Shown: positions 16,275-27,700 of the stretch, in pieces | Layout: each line of letters begins with the position of its first letter | How positions within the stretch are numbered: the stretch's first letter is position 1 | Source of the DNA: Sphingobacteriales bacterium TSM_CSM | Lineage (GTDB): Bacteria; Bacteroidota; Bacteroidia; Chitinophagales; UBA2359 | Length of the DNA: 41,784 nucleotides | Direction of reading: 5' to 3' | Assembly: GCA_002212725.1 (NCBI GenBank) | Contig: MTCR01000059.1 | Location: 1 to 41,784, forward strand | Program-made: the position numbers and the translations under genes | The notes under the pieces: generated by a model | Seen by the model: the letters and a program-made list of their open reading frames with translations, nothing else | Told to the model about the DNA's origin: nothing | Database searches by the model: none

Positions 16275-16874
16275 TTACCCCTTTTTAAACTGCTTGTTTA
16301 CCTCTTCAATGTAAAACAGCAGTTCATCTTTACCCCTGTGTTTTTCGGCAGAGGTCAGAAAAAAATCGGGCAGGGTTTCCCATGTTTCCAGCATGGTCTT
16401 TTTAAAAGCGATGATGTTTTTGGTATCAAATTTTTTGTCGTCTATTTTGGTAAATACCACCACAAAAGGTATTTGTGTAGTGCCCAAACGGTTGGCAAAC
16501 TCCATGTCGCTTTGCTGCGGCGGTATGCGGCTGTCCACCAGCAAAAATACACATTGCAGGTTTTCTCGTTTTAAAAGGTACTCCTGTATCATGATTTCCC
16601 ACTTTTTGCGGTTTTCTTTACTTACTTTGGCATACCCGTAGCCGGGTAAATCTACCAGATACCATTTGCCATTAATAATAAAATGATTGATAGCCTGCGT
16701 TTTTCCGGGCGTTACCGATACTTTTGCCAACCCCTTGCGCCCGGTGAGCATATTAATAAGCGACGACTTGCCCACATTAGACCGCCCGATAAAAGCATAT
16801 TCGGGTTTATCGGGTGGCGGGCATTGGGCTAATTTAACAAAACTGCCAACAAATTCGGCTGATTTAATGACCAT
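16275..16874 (-). CDS. engB: Ribosome-biogenesis GTP-binding protein EngB/YsxC
   Basis: This essential GTPase assists late assembly of the 50S ribosomal subunit. All G motifs are visible in 199 residues: G1 GRSNVGKSSLIN (about 30-41), G2 TPGKTQ, G3 DLPGYG, G4 TKID and G5 TSA. The lead-in CPPDKPEYAFIGRSNVGKS is typical of the TrmE-Era-EngA-EngB family. Length is normal for the family. The ATG at 16874 gives MVIKSAEFVGSF, matching family N-termini. It is divergent from proS; a candidate -7 element lies at 16939-16946. Confidence 0.97.
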   Translation of the reverse strand: MVIKSAEFVGSFVKLAQCPPPDKPEYAFIGRSNVGKSSLINMLTGRKGLAKVSVTPGKTQAINHFIINGKWYLVDLPGYGYAKVSKENRKKWEIMIQEYLLKRENLQCVFLLVDSRIPPQQSDMEFANRLGTTQIPFVVVFTKIDDKKFDTKNIIAFKKTMLETWETLPDFFLTSAEKHRGKDELLFYIEEVNKQFKKG

Positions 16875-16938
16875 AGTTCCTGTTATTGTTTATTGGGGTG
16901 GCAATAAAAACCGGTCGGGTATTCCGGCAACAAAACCA

Positions 16939-16946
16939 CAAAGGTA
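16939..16946 (-). promoter_or_regulatory. Candidate -7 element (TACCTTTG) for engB
   Basis: TACCTTTG on the minus strand is 64 nt upstream of the engB ATG and fits TAnnTTTG. The -33 element is not clear. Confidence 0.4.
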
Positions 16947-17086
16947 GCAAAATGGGGCAACATTAATGCTACAGCGCTTCCGCACTTCGGGGAACTTTTG
17001 CCCCTTAAAAGGCATTTCTGTTTATATTTACCGCATAAAGCAAGGTAAAACCCTTCGGAAGGGTACAAATTTTGGTAAAGTATCCT

Positions 17087-17094
17087 TAATTTTG
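17087..17094 (+). promoter_or_regulatory. Candidate -7 element (TAATTTTG) for proS
   Basis: TAATTTTG lies 36 nt upstream of the proS ATG and fits TAnnTTTG. A TTTG at 17071-17074 is closer (12 nt) than the usual -33 spacing. A small hairpin, CCCTTCGGAAGGG, sits just upstream at 17051-17063. Confidence 0.4.
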
Positions 17095-17130
17095 CGGGCT
17101 TTTTAAACGTTCAACAGACAAAATACAACC

Positions 17131-18615
17131 ATGAGCAAAGAGGTACAGGAAAAAGCGCAAAACCCCGCGCAGGAAAAAGACTGGTACGAAGATTTGGTTT
17201 TGCGTTCGGGGCTGGCAGAGCATTCGGGCGTAAAAGGCTGCATGATCATTAAACCCTACGGCTTTGCCATTTGGGAAAACATGAAATCGGTTTTAGATGC
17301 CCGGTTCAAGGCTACGGGCCATGTTAATGCTTCGTTTCCGTTGTTTATTCCCAAAAGTCTGCTCAGCCGCGAGGCATCGCATGTAGAAGGGTTTGCCAAG
17401 GAATGTGCGGTGGTAACCCATTACCGCCTCATAAACGACCCCGAAGGCAACGGCGTAATAGTGGACCCTACGGCAAAATTAGCCGAAGAACTCATTGTGC
17501 GCCCTACTTCGGAAACCATTATCTGGAACACCTACAAACGCTGGATACAATCATACCGCGACCTGCCTATTCTTATTAACCAATGGGCAAACGTGGTGCG
17601 TTGGGAAATGCGCACCCGCCTGTTTTTGCGAACTGCCGAGTTTCACTGGCAGGAAGGCCACACCGCACACGCCACCGCGCAGGAAGCCATTGCCGAAGCA
17701 CGCCTTATGCTGGATGAATATGCCGCCTTTATGGAAAACTACATGGCCATACCGGTAATAAAAGGCTATAAAACCGAAAGCGAGCGTTTTGCCGGCGCCG
17801 ATGATACCTATACCTGCGAAGGACTGATGAAAGATGGTAAAGCCCTGCAAATGGGCACCTCGCACTTTTTGGGACAAAACTTTGCCAAAGCTTTTGATGT
17901 AAAATTCCTTAGCAAAGAAGGCGTGGAAGACTATGCATGGGCTACCTCGTGGGGCGTTTCTACCCGGTTAATGGGCGCGCTCATAATGGCACATGCCGAT
18001 GAAAACGGGCTGATAATTCCGCCCAAACTGGCGCCCACGCAGGTGGTAATAGTTCCGCTTATCAACAAACAAACCAAAGAACGGCAGTCTGATTTTGATG
18101 CCGCTATTGATAAGGTTAAATCCGAATTGCAAGGGCTTTCATTCATTTACGATGATGACGATACCAAACGCTCCGGCTTTAAATTTGCCGAATACGAACT
18201 GCGCGGTGTTCCGCTGCGCATTACCGTTGGCCTGCGCGATATTGACAACGGCGTGGTAGAAATTGCCCGCCGCGATACCATGCAAAAATTAACCGTGCCT
18301 GTTGATACCCTTGGTGAAACCGTGCGCAACCTGCTTACCGATATTCAAAACAACCTCTACAACACCGCCCTCCAATTCAGGGAAGAAAATACCACCCGGG
18401 TTGATACCTTTGATGAATTTAAGGAAGTCCTTAATACCAAAGGCGGCTTCATTTATGCCCATTGGGACGGCACCAAAGAAACCGAAGCAGCCATAAAAGA
18501 ACAAACCAAAGCCACCACCCGGTGCATTCCTATGGATAACCCGATGGAAGAAGGCAAATGCGTATATAGCGGTAAACCCTCCAAACAGCGCATTTTATTT
18601 GCCAAGGCTTATTAA
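17131..18615 (+). CDS. proS: Prolyl-tRNA synthetase (ProS type 3, archaeal/eukaryote-like)
   Basis: This class II aminoacyl-tRNA synthetase charges tRNA-Pro. At 494 residues, with no insertion editing domain, it is the short archaeal/eukaryote-like form common in Bacteroidota. Visible features include the opening [20 protein letters not shown] with [15 protein letters not shown], and motif 2 in [20 protein letters not shown] with downstream HTAH. Motif 3 lies in [20 protein letters not shown] and the anticodon-binding part begins near [12 protein letters not shown]. The C-terminal domain ends [10 protein letters not shown]. The gene is intact, is divergent from engB, and ends in a strong terminator hairpin. 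Confidence 0.98.
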   Translation: MSKEVQEKAQNPAQEKDWYEDLVLRSGLAEHSGVKGCMIIKPYGFAIWENMKSVLDARFKATGHVNASFPLFIPKSLLSREASHVEGFAKECAVVTHYRLINDPEGNGVIVDPTAKLAEELIVRPTSETIIWNTYKRWIQSYRDLPILINQWANVVRWEMRTRLFLRTAEFHWQEGHTAHATAQEAIAEARLMLDEYAAFMENYMAIPVIKGYKTESERFAGADDTYTCEGLMKDGKALQMGTSHFLGQNFAKAFDVKFLSKEGVEDYAWATSWGVSTRLMGALIMAHADENGLIIPPKLAPTQVVIVPLINKQTKERQSDFDAAIDKVKSELQGLSFIYDDDDTKRSGFKFAEYELRGVPLRITVGLRDIDNGVVEIARRDTMQKLTVPVDTLGETVRNLLTDIQNNLYNTALQFREENTTRVDTFDEFKEVLNTKGGFIYAHWDGTKETEAAIKEQTKATTRCIPMDNPMEEGKCVYSGKPSKQRILFAKAY

Positions 18616-18641
18616 CCAGTTTTACAACCGGTACTTGTAGC

Positions 18642-18684
18642 AAACCGAATACTGCTTATTGTGCAGTGTTCGGTTTGTTTTTTT
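18642..18684 (+). terminator. Rho-independent terminator of proS
   Basis: A 14-bp stem with one G-T wobble (AAACCGAATACTGC at 18642-18655 with GCAGTGTTCGGTTT at 18663-18676) encloses a 7-nt loop. It is followed by a T-rich run to 18684. Confidence 0.85.
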
Positions 18685-18785
18685 AAAACCAGCCCATAAG
18701 CAGGATAAAATTAACACTCAAAGGTGCAAGTTTTCAGAGTTTCGCTATTTTTACACGTCAAGATTGCCGAAACACGAAAAAACCT

Positions 18786-21700
18786 ATGTTGCCTATGTGT
18801 ATTACTGCTACCCGCCTGTGCTTTTTATTGGTTTGTGTCACTCTTTTGGTCATAACAATTTGCTACAGGCAGCCCCTCTATGCCACCCACGCCATGGGAG
18901 CCGACCTTACCTATGGCTGTCTTTCAAACAATCAGTATCTGGTAATACTCAAATTTTTCAGAGATTGCAACGGTATATCGCCGGCAAACAGTTACCCGGT
19001 GTACTATGGTTCGGCACAGTGTGGGGTAACGGGTTCTATTACCGTTAACCTCACACCGCCCATACCGCCTTTTGCGTCCAACCCCCAGGATATTACCCCG
19101 CTTTGCCCGGGCGAAGAGAGCGCCTGCGGCGGAAACGGGCAGTACGGCGTACAGCAATGGATTTACTCGGGAACGCTTACCCTGCCGCCCGGTTGCGGCA
19201 CCGACTGGATTTTGGGCTGGAGCGAGTGTTGCCGAAACTACGCCATTACCACACTCGATTCTCCCGGCGACCAGAGTTTTTACGTGGAAGCACATATTGA
19301 CAATACACAACCCACCTGCAATACCTCGCCACAGTTTCTTAACCCGCCCGTTCCGTTTTCGTGTGTAAACCAGCCGGTTTTTTACAACCACGGCGTGGTA
19401 GATGCCGATGGCGACCAATTGGTTTTTTCTTTAACCAACTGCAATCAGGCACCCGGTTCTTTGGTTGATTATGCCGGCAGCTTTAACGGAACCACCCCGT
19501 TAACCACCGTTAGCGGCGTTACCATTGACCCCGTAACCGGCGATATTTCTTTTACCCCCAATCAGGCACAGGTGGGGGTTTTGTGCGTGCTGGTAGAAGA
19601 ATACCGCAACGGCATTAAAATTGGCGAGGTTGTGCGCGATATGCAGTTTACCGTAATCAATTGCAACAACAACGCACCGGTATCATCGGGTATTGATGGC
19701 GGTAATGTATATGAAACCACCATTTGCGCCGGCGAACCGCTTTGTTTCGATATCGTCAGTACCGATGCCAATGCACCCAATACCATTACTGCCTCCTGGA
19801 ATGCAGGCATCAGCGGCGGCATATTTACCCCCGGACCTGTTGCCAACCCCACCACCTCCACCTTCTGCTGGACACCCACCACTGCCGATGTAGGCACGCA
19901 CTTTTTTACCGTAACCACCCAGGATAACGCCTGCCCCATTTTGGGAACCAACGTGTTTTCATACACCATAGTTGTAGAACCCAACCCCAACCCGCCGGTA
20001 AATGCCGGACCCGATGTTGCTATCTGCCTCGGCGAATCGGTACCGCTTAATGCAAGCATTTCGGGACCGCTGCCGCCCGGAGTAAGCGTTATCAGTTACT
20101 CATGGTCGCCGGCGGCAGGGCTAAACACCACATCGGGTGCATCGGTTATTGCCACACCAACCGTTACCACGGTTTACGAAGTAACGGCTGTTTATTCCGA
20201 TTTCTGCCAATCGGTTGACCAGGTACAGATTACCGTTGACCCCTTGCCACAGGTAAATATTTACCCGAACAGCAACATTGTGGTATGCAGCGGCGGAAGC
20301 ATTCAACTCAACGCCCTCACCTCTCCCGATGTTATTTCTTACCAATGGGCGCCAACTGCCGGCGTGAGCAACCCGACATCGGCCAACCCCACCTTCACCC
20401 CTTCCGCTACTTCCTCTTATACCGTAACGGTTACCAATGTGTACGGCTGCACGGCAGAGGCTTCGGTAACGTTGGGGGTGAGCCTGCCGCCACCCGATGT
20501 CTGTACCAATTTTTACGTAACCCCAACCGGCAGCGGAGGCGGGTTAAGCCCCGCAGACCCCACCAACCTCGTCAGCGCCATTACACAGGCGGCCTGCAAC
20601 AATGCCACCGTAAAAATGGCTATCGGCACTTATACTATTGACAACCCCATTAATATTTACAGCAACATGACGCTGGAGGGCGGCTTTGACCCCGGCAACA
20701 ACTGGACAAAAACCAGTCAGGCAGGCGCTACCACCATTCACCGCTCTGCCTTAAATACCGAAGGCCCGGTAAATCAGCGCCGCATTGTGGCCTTATACGG
20801 CTATCAAATCAGCTATTTCAGGCTGCAAGACCTTACCATAAGTACCGAAAATGCACCAACTACCGCCGGTTCGGGCGCCAGCACCTATGCATTGCATTGC
20901 GATGGATGCAGCAACTACCAGATTGTGCGCACCCAACTGCTTCCGGGCTTGGCAAGCGCCGGGCAAAACGGCGTTTCTACGCCCGGCACCGGCGGTGCAG
21001 GAGGCGGCGGTGCAGGCGGAAACGGCGGAAACGATAATACCGGTTGTAATGCCGACGGGCAAAACGGCACGGCCGGAACTGCCGGCGCAAGCGGTGGCGG
21101 CAATGGCGGTAACGGCGGCGGCGGCGCCAACGGCGATGGTTGCAATATTTTTGGCTGCGGAGCCGACCCAACCAATGGCAACAACGGCGTAAACGGTCAA
21201 CCCGGCGGTGCAGGAACCAATGCACCGGCTACAGCGCCTCCTGCACCCAACATTACTGCTCCTTTTTTTGTTCCGGGGGCACAAAGTGCTTCGGGAACCA
21301 ACGGTAAAGGAGGCGGAGGCGGAGGCGGAGGAGGCGGTTCTTCGGGCGGAACCGATTGTACCTGCTCTTTTTCGGGCAATGGCAACGGCGGCATTGGCGG
21401 CTCAGGCGGCAACGGCGGCATTGGCGGCACCGGCGGTTACGGCGGCGGCGGCGCTTTTGGCGCATATCTGGTAAACAACGGCGGCGGCAATTTTATTGAC
21501 TGCAATATTACCCAACAATCAATTGCGGCGGGCGGCAGCGGCAGCGCCGGCCAACCCGGCACACCCGGCGCTCCCGGAACAGCAGGCAACCAAATTTGCT
21601 GCGGTGGTATTTTTGGGGGCAATTGCAGCACCGGCGGCAGCGGCGGCAGTGGTGGCGCAGGCGGCGCAGGCGGTAACGGGCAACCCGGCGCACCGGGTGT

Positions 21701-24700
21701 AAGCGTTAAAATTGCCGTAACCGGCACACCGCCACAGGTATCGGTAAACAATGCAAACCAAACCATGACCGCAGGCGGCAACAACCCCAACAGTTTTAAC
21801 CTTGCCGCTCAACCGGTTATTACCGTAGCCAATGTTTCCTGCACATTTACCAATGTAACCTACACCGGCGGAACACCGGCCTTTGCCAGCCTTGGCAACG
21901 GCGCCGTTACCCCCGCCGGACCCGTAACCCAATACAACAGCACGGGGCGCAAAACCATAGTACTGGGCACAAATCAATACGTAGGGTTTCACAACATAGC
22001 CATAGACGGCTCGGCGCCACCCGGCATTCTTACTACCGCCACCCCTACCGGCAACCCCAATGAGTATTTCCTGTGCCAGGGCGATGCCGCCTCGTTTACC
22101 AGCACCATCAGCTACGGGTTAATTTACCACTGGAATTTGGGCGGAGCCGTAACTCCCAATAACTACGACGGCCCGCCTTACGAATCCATATCGGGTTTAA
22201 CCTTTAACACACCCGGCACTTTTACCATAGACCATTACATGGAAACCGATTGCTGCGGCAACTCACCCCACAGCCAAATTACCTTAATTGTTGACCCCAC
22301 GCCGCAAATTACTTCCGTTACGGCCAGCCCGCAAAATGCCTGCCAGGGCAGCCCGGTTACGCTTACCGTTACCGGAACGGCTGCGTCTTTTGAGTGGTCA
22401 CCGGCAAGCAGTATAACGCCCGCAACGGGCAACACCGTAACTGCCACACCAAGTTCTACCACCACCTATCAGGTAACGGCATTAAGCGCCAGCGGCAACT
22501 GTATAGCCACCGCCGAGGTAACGGTAAATGTACTGGCACCGCCAACAGTGTCGCTTACGGCTACCAATGCGGTTTGCAATGCCAATGGTTCGGTAAACAG
22601 CAGCGTAAGCGGCGGAAGCGGTAATTTCAGTTATGCATGGGATACGAATAACGACGATTTGCCCGATGTATTTACCCCCAACCTGCCGGCAGTACCCGTA
22701 GGGCAATACTCGGTAACCATAACCGATAACGTAAGCAACTGCACTGCCGATGCTTCGGTAAACGTAAATCCGGCGGCAGGAAGCCTTGCTGCTTTTGTAC
22801 AAACCAATTCCAATGCCTCGTGCAACGGTATTGCCGACGGCGAAGCAACCATAGGAACCGTTGGCGGAACACCTCCGTTTACCTATACCTGGAGTCCCAA
22901 TGTAAGCAGTTCGGCAACGGCAACCAACCTTGCGGCAGGCAATTACTCGGTAACGGTAAACGACGGCGGTTGCACTTCGGTGGTCAGTTTCTCCATTTTC
23001 GGGCCGCAACCCCTGCAATTGCAGTTGCTCAATACAGTTCCCAATATTTGTTCGTCAGATGCCAACGGCGAGGCACAGGTAGATGCCACCGGCGGCAACG
23101 GCGCTTATGAGTTTGAGTGGAATACCATTCCGCCGCAGCCCTCGCCCATCAGCACAAGCGGCAGCGTTACCGGGTTGCAGAGCGGAACCTACGGCGTTAC
23201 CGTAACCGATGCCAACGGCTGTACCGATGCACTTACCGTTAACATTCCCTCAACAGGAAGCGACGACGTGGCAACCCTCAGTTACTCGCCCGATAATGTG
23301 TGTCAGGGCAGCGGATTGGTCATTAACCCAACCCTTACCGGTGTAACAGGTGGCACCTTTACCGCTGCACCCGCCGGTTTAAACATGAGCGCAACCGGCA
23401 GCATTAACGTTGATGCAAGTACTTCAGGTACTGCTTACACCATTACCTACAACACCGCCGGAGCACCCGCATCGGTTTGCCCGGTAACGGTAACTGCCAC
23501 CATTACCATTGCACCCAATCCGGTTTTGCAACCCATACAAACCGATGCCTGCGAAGGCGGATTGGTTGATTTGGAAGCACTTACGCCAACCGACCCCGCT
23601 TTATTATTTGACTGGTTTGTGGGATTGCCCTCAGCCGGAACCAACCTGGGAACCAACCTGCTCATTACCGCCTCCTCTGCCGGGCCAGGCTATTGGCTGC
23701 TGGCTACCGATGCCGTTTCGGGTTGTACCGATTCGGTGCAGTTGCAGGTAAATATTACCACGCCGGCTTTTACCCTTAACCCGCCGCCCGCACCTTGCTA
23801 CGGTGAGGAAATTGACCTTACTGCCCTCAACGGAACCGGCAACGGCACGTTTGAATGGTACGATAATACGCCTTCTTCGGGAAATCTGGTAACAACACCT
23901 GTTGCCATAACGGCTGCTACCACCTTCTGGACTGAATTTACCGAAACCGCATCGGGCTGTTCCGATTCGGCTATGATTACCATTACGCCGGCGCCGGCGC
24001 CGGTCTTTACCATTAACGCTCCTCCCCTGCCCTGCCCCGGCCAACCCATTGACCTGACAACCCTGAACGGAACCGGAAACGGCACGTTTGAATGGTTTAA
24101 CGGATTGCCCTCATCGGGAAGCGCCATTTCCAACATTACACTTACGTCAAACATTAACCTGTGGGTATTGTTTACCGATAACACCACCGGCTGTTCCGAT
24201 TCGCTGGAAGTACCTTTTACCTACACCCCGCCGCCGTTTTTTACCACCCTGCCGCCGCCCGCAACCTGTTCGGGCAGTCAGATTGACGTGTACGCTCTGA
24301 GTGGCGGTGAACCCGGCACTTATGAATGGTTCAGTTCCTTCCCCTCTGAGGGCAACCTGATTACGCAACCCGTAACCATTACTGCCGACACACCGGTATG
24401 GGTACTGTTTACCCAAACCGTTACCGGCTGTACCGACTCGGCACAGGTAATTTTGCCCGTAGCACCCGACCCGCTGTTTAGTTACACCGTACCGCCACAA
24501 CTGTGCATCGGCGAGTTGCTTGATGTGAATACGCTAAACGGTTTTGAGCCTGGAACTTACCAATGGTACAACGACATACCATCATCGGGTAGCCTTATTA
24601 CCGGCCCCATTTCTTATTCTACAAGCAGTGTGGTGTGGTTACAATTTACCGATAATAATACCGGCTGTACCGATTCAAGCCAGGTACTCATTACTGTTTC

Positions 24701-27700
24701 TCCGTTGCCGGCATTTTCGGTAAACACGCCCGTTGCCATTTGCGAAGGCGGCAACTACGACCTTACCACCCTGAACGGAAGCGGCAACGGCGCTTTTATA
24801 TGGTACGAAGGGTTGCCCTATTTGGGAAATAACGTGCCTGCCATAGTGCAGCCCCAACCCGGAAACAGTTACTGGCTGCTGTTTACCGATAATGTTACCG
24901 GTTGTACCGACTCCACCGAGGTAACCCTGCCGCTAACGCCGCCACCTTCGGCAACTTTAAGCGGCGGTGGTGTTATCTGCCCCGGGCAAAGCGCAACAAT
25001 TACCGTAACCATTACCGGCGGCGCTCCCGACTACACCGTTACCTACACCAATGGCATCAACACCTTTACCGAAAACGCCACCGCTTCGCCCTGGAATATT
25101 GCCGTTTCGCCTGTAGCCAATGCCACTTATACGCTTACCGGTTTAACAGACGGCAACAGTTGTGTTGCAACAAACTTAACAGGCTCGGCTACGGTAACGC
25201 TCAGCAATTCGCCCGCATTTTCAAATCTCAGTACCTTGTGCAATGCTACCAATACGGGATACACCGTAACCTTTACCATTTCGGGCGGCGATGCGGCTAC
25301 TTACAGCGTTACCGGTTCGGCAACGGGCAGCATTACCCAAACAGGCGGTGTTTATACCTTTACCAGCAACGAAATACCATCGGGCAGCGGCTACAATTTT
25401 ACCCTTACCGATGCCGCAGACTGCAACCCGCAAATTATTGCCGACCCGCAGGTACTGTGCAACTGCACCACTTCTGCCGGAACCATGACCTCTACCCTGC
25501 TTACCGAACTTTGCGACGGGCAAACATTTACCGCCCTGCACAACGGCGACGAAACCCTTGAACCCGATGATGCCGCCGCGTATGTTTTGCATACCAACAG
25601 CGGCACTTCATTGGGTACGGTAATTGCACAAAACCCGGCAACGGGCACTTTTAGTTTTGCTCCGCCAATGGTGTATGGCACTACTTACTATGTTTCGCTG
25701 GTGGCAGGCAATTCAAATGGTTCGGGCGGTGTAGATTTTACCGACCCTTGCCTTGATGTGGCACAGGGTTCGCCGGTGGTGTTCTATCCGCTGCCCACGG
25801 CCGCCCTTACCGGAAATGCCGATATTTGCGCCGGCGAACAGGCCACCCTTACCTTTACCCTTACCGGTAACCAGCCCTGGAACATTACCTATGCCGATAA
25901 TTTTGGCAACAACACCACCGTTTCGGCAACGGCATCGCCGTTTACGGTTACGGTAACGCCCTCACTATCAACCACTTATAGCCTTGCGGGCATTACCGAT
26001 GCCCATTGCACCGGAACAACATCGGGCAGCGCTGCCATTACGGTTCACAGCCTGCCAACTCCTGCCATATCGGGCAATGATGAAATTTGTTCGGGTCAGA
26101 CAGCAATTTTAGATGCCGGCGCAGGATACGCCACTTACCTTTGGTCAGACGGCACAACGGCGCAAACGCTTACCGTTTCGGCATCGGGCAGTTACGGCGT
26201 AACGGTTGAAGATGCCTTTGGCTGTCAGGGTTCCGATGTGTTTACTGTTCAGGTAAATACCAATCCGGCGCCGGTAATTGCGGGCACGCTTAGTTTTTGC
26301 CCCGGCGACACATCGGTATTAGATGCCGGCAGCGGTTATGATGCTTACCTCTGGACAAACGGCACAACAACGCAAACGCTTACCGTTTCGGCATCGGGCA
26401 GTTATGGTGTAACGGTAACCGATGCCAACGGCTGTACCGGCCCGGCAATGGTTACGGCAACGGTATTCACCGTTTCGCCCCCAACTATAGCCGGCGACAC
26501 CGATATTTGCAACTACGAAACCGCCACCTTAACCGCAAGCGCCGGCTATACCGGTTACATCTGGAATACCGGTGAAACCACCAACGTTATAACCACCAAT
26601 ACTGCCGGCAACTATACGGTAACCGCAACCGATACAAATGGATGTACCTCGCAGGCAAGCGTAGCAGTTACGGTTAATGCTGCGCCAACGGTAAACATTG
26701 GCGGCTCTGCCACTTTCTGCACCGGTGGCAGCACTACGCTGTCTGCCACAGGAGGACTGGCACAATACACCTGGCTGCCCGGCGGCGAAACCACACCATC
26801 TGTAACAGCAGCTACCGCAGGCAGTTACAGTGTAACGGTTACCAACACGGCAGGCTGCACGGCCTCGGCGGCTGTTACAGTATCGGAAAACGCAAATTTA
26901 AGCCCGGTAATTTTGGTAAACAATCTGTGTGGCAGTACAGAATTAGATGCCGGCAGCGGGTTTGGCAGCTACCTGTGGTCGCCCGGCGGTGAAACAAGTC
27001 AGGTTATTACCGTAACTACTGCAGGGGTTTACAGCGTAACCGTAAGCAATGGCGCTACCTGTACGGGTGAAACCACGTTAAATGCCGTAATTGAAACGCC
27101 AGTTGTGGTAAATGCCGGGATAGATACGCTTATATGTGGCTATACCTATACCCTGCAATCTGATGGAACAACCGGTTTCTGGACTTACACCGGCGGCGGC
27201 ACTGCCTCGTTTACCAATGCAGGCAACCCCATAACCGATGTAACCGTAAATGCCTGCGATGTGTATGTATTTACCTGGAACGAAGACAATGGAATTTGCC
27301 AAAGCGCCGATGATGTAATGGTAGGCTTTATAGACGAGCCGCAACTTACCGGCGCCTGCCCGCCCGAGCAAGAAGATGTTTGCGGCAACAGTACCGGCAT
27401 AAACCCCGGCTCTGTGTTAGGTGCCTTGTGTACCAACAGCAACTGCCCCGAAGGAAGTGTGGAATGGAACGATGTATTGGCGGCCTTTGGCATAGATTGT
27501 ACGCCAATTGCCGGTACCTGCCATTGGGAATGGGATTTTATTGACGGACCGGCAGGTACGGAAACGGTAAGTTTCTTGCCCGATGCATTTACCCCCGATG
27601 TTACGGTAACTGTTACCCCCTTTGGACATTACCGGTTCCGCTGGGTATGCGATGTTGCCGGCAACTGCCCTCAAACCTGCGGAAGTGTTTTTGCCGATAA

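Noticed and set aside
20793..21790. Several minus-strand frames of 60-163 codons over the glycine-rich tract
   Set aside because: They are Pro/Arg/Ala low-complexity translations forced by the GGC-rich sense strand.
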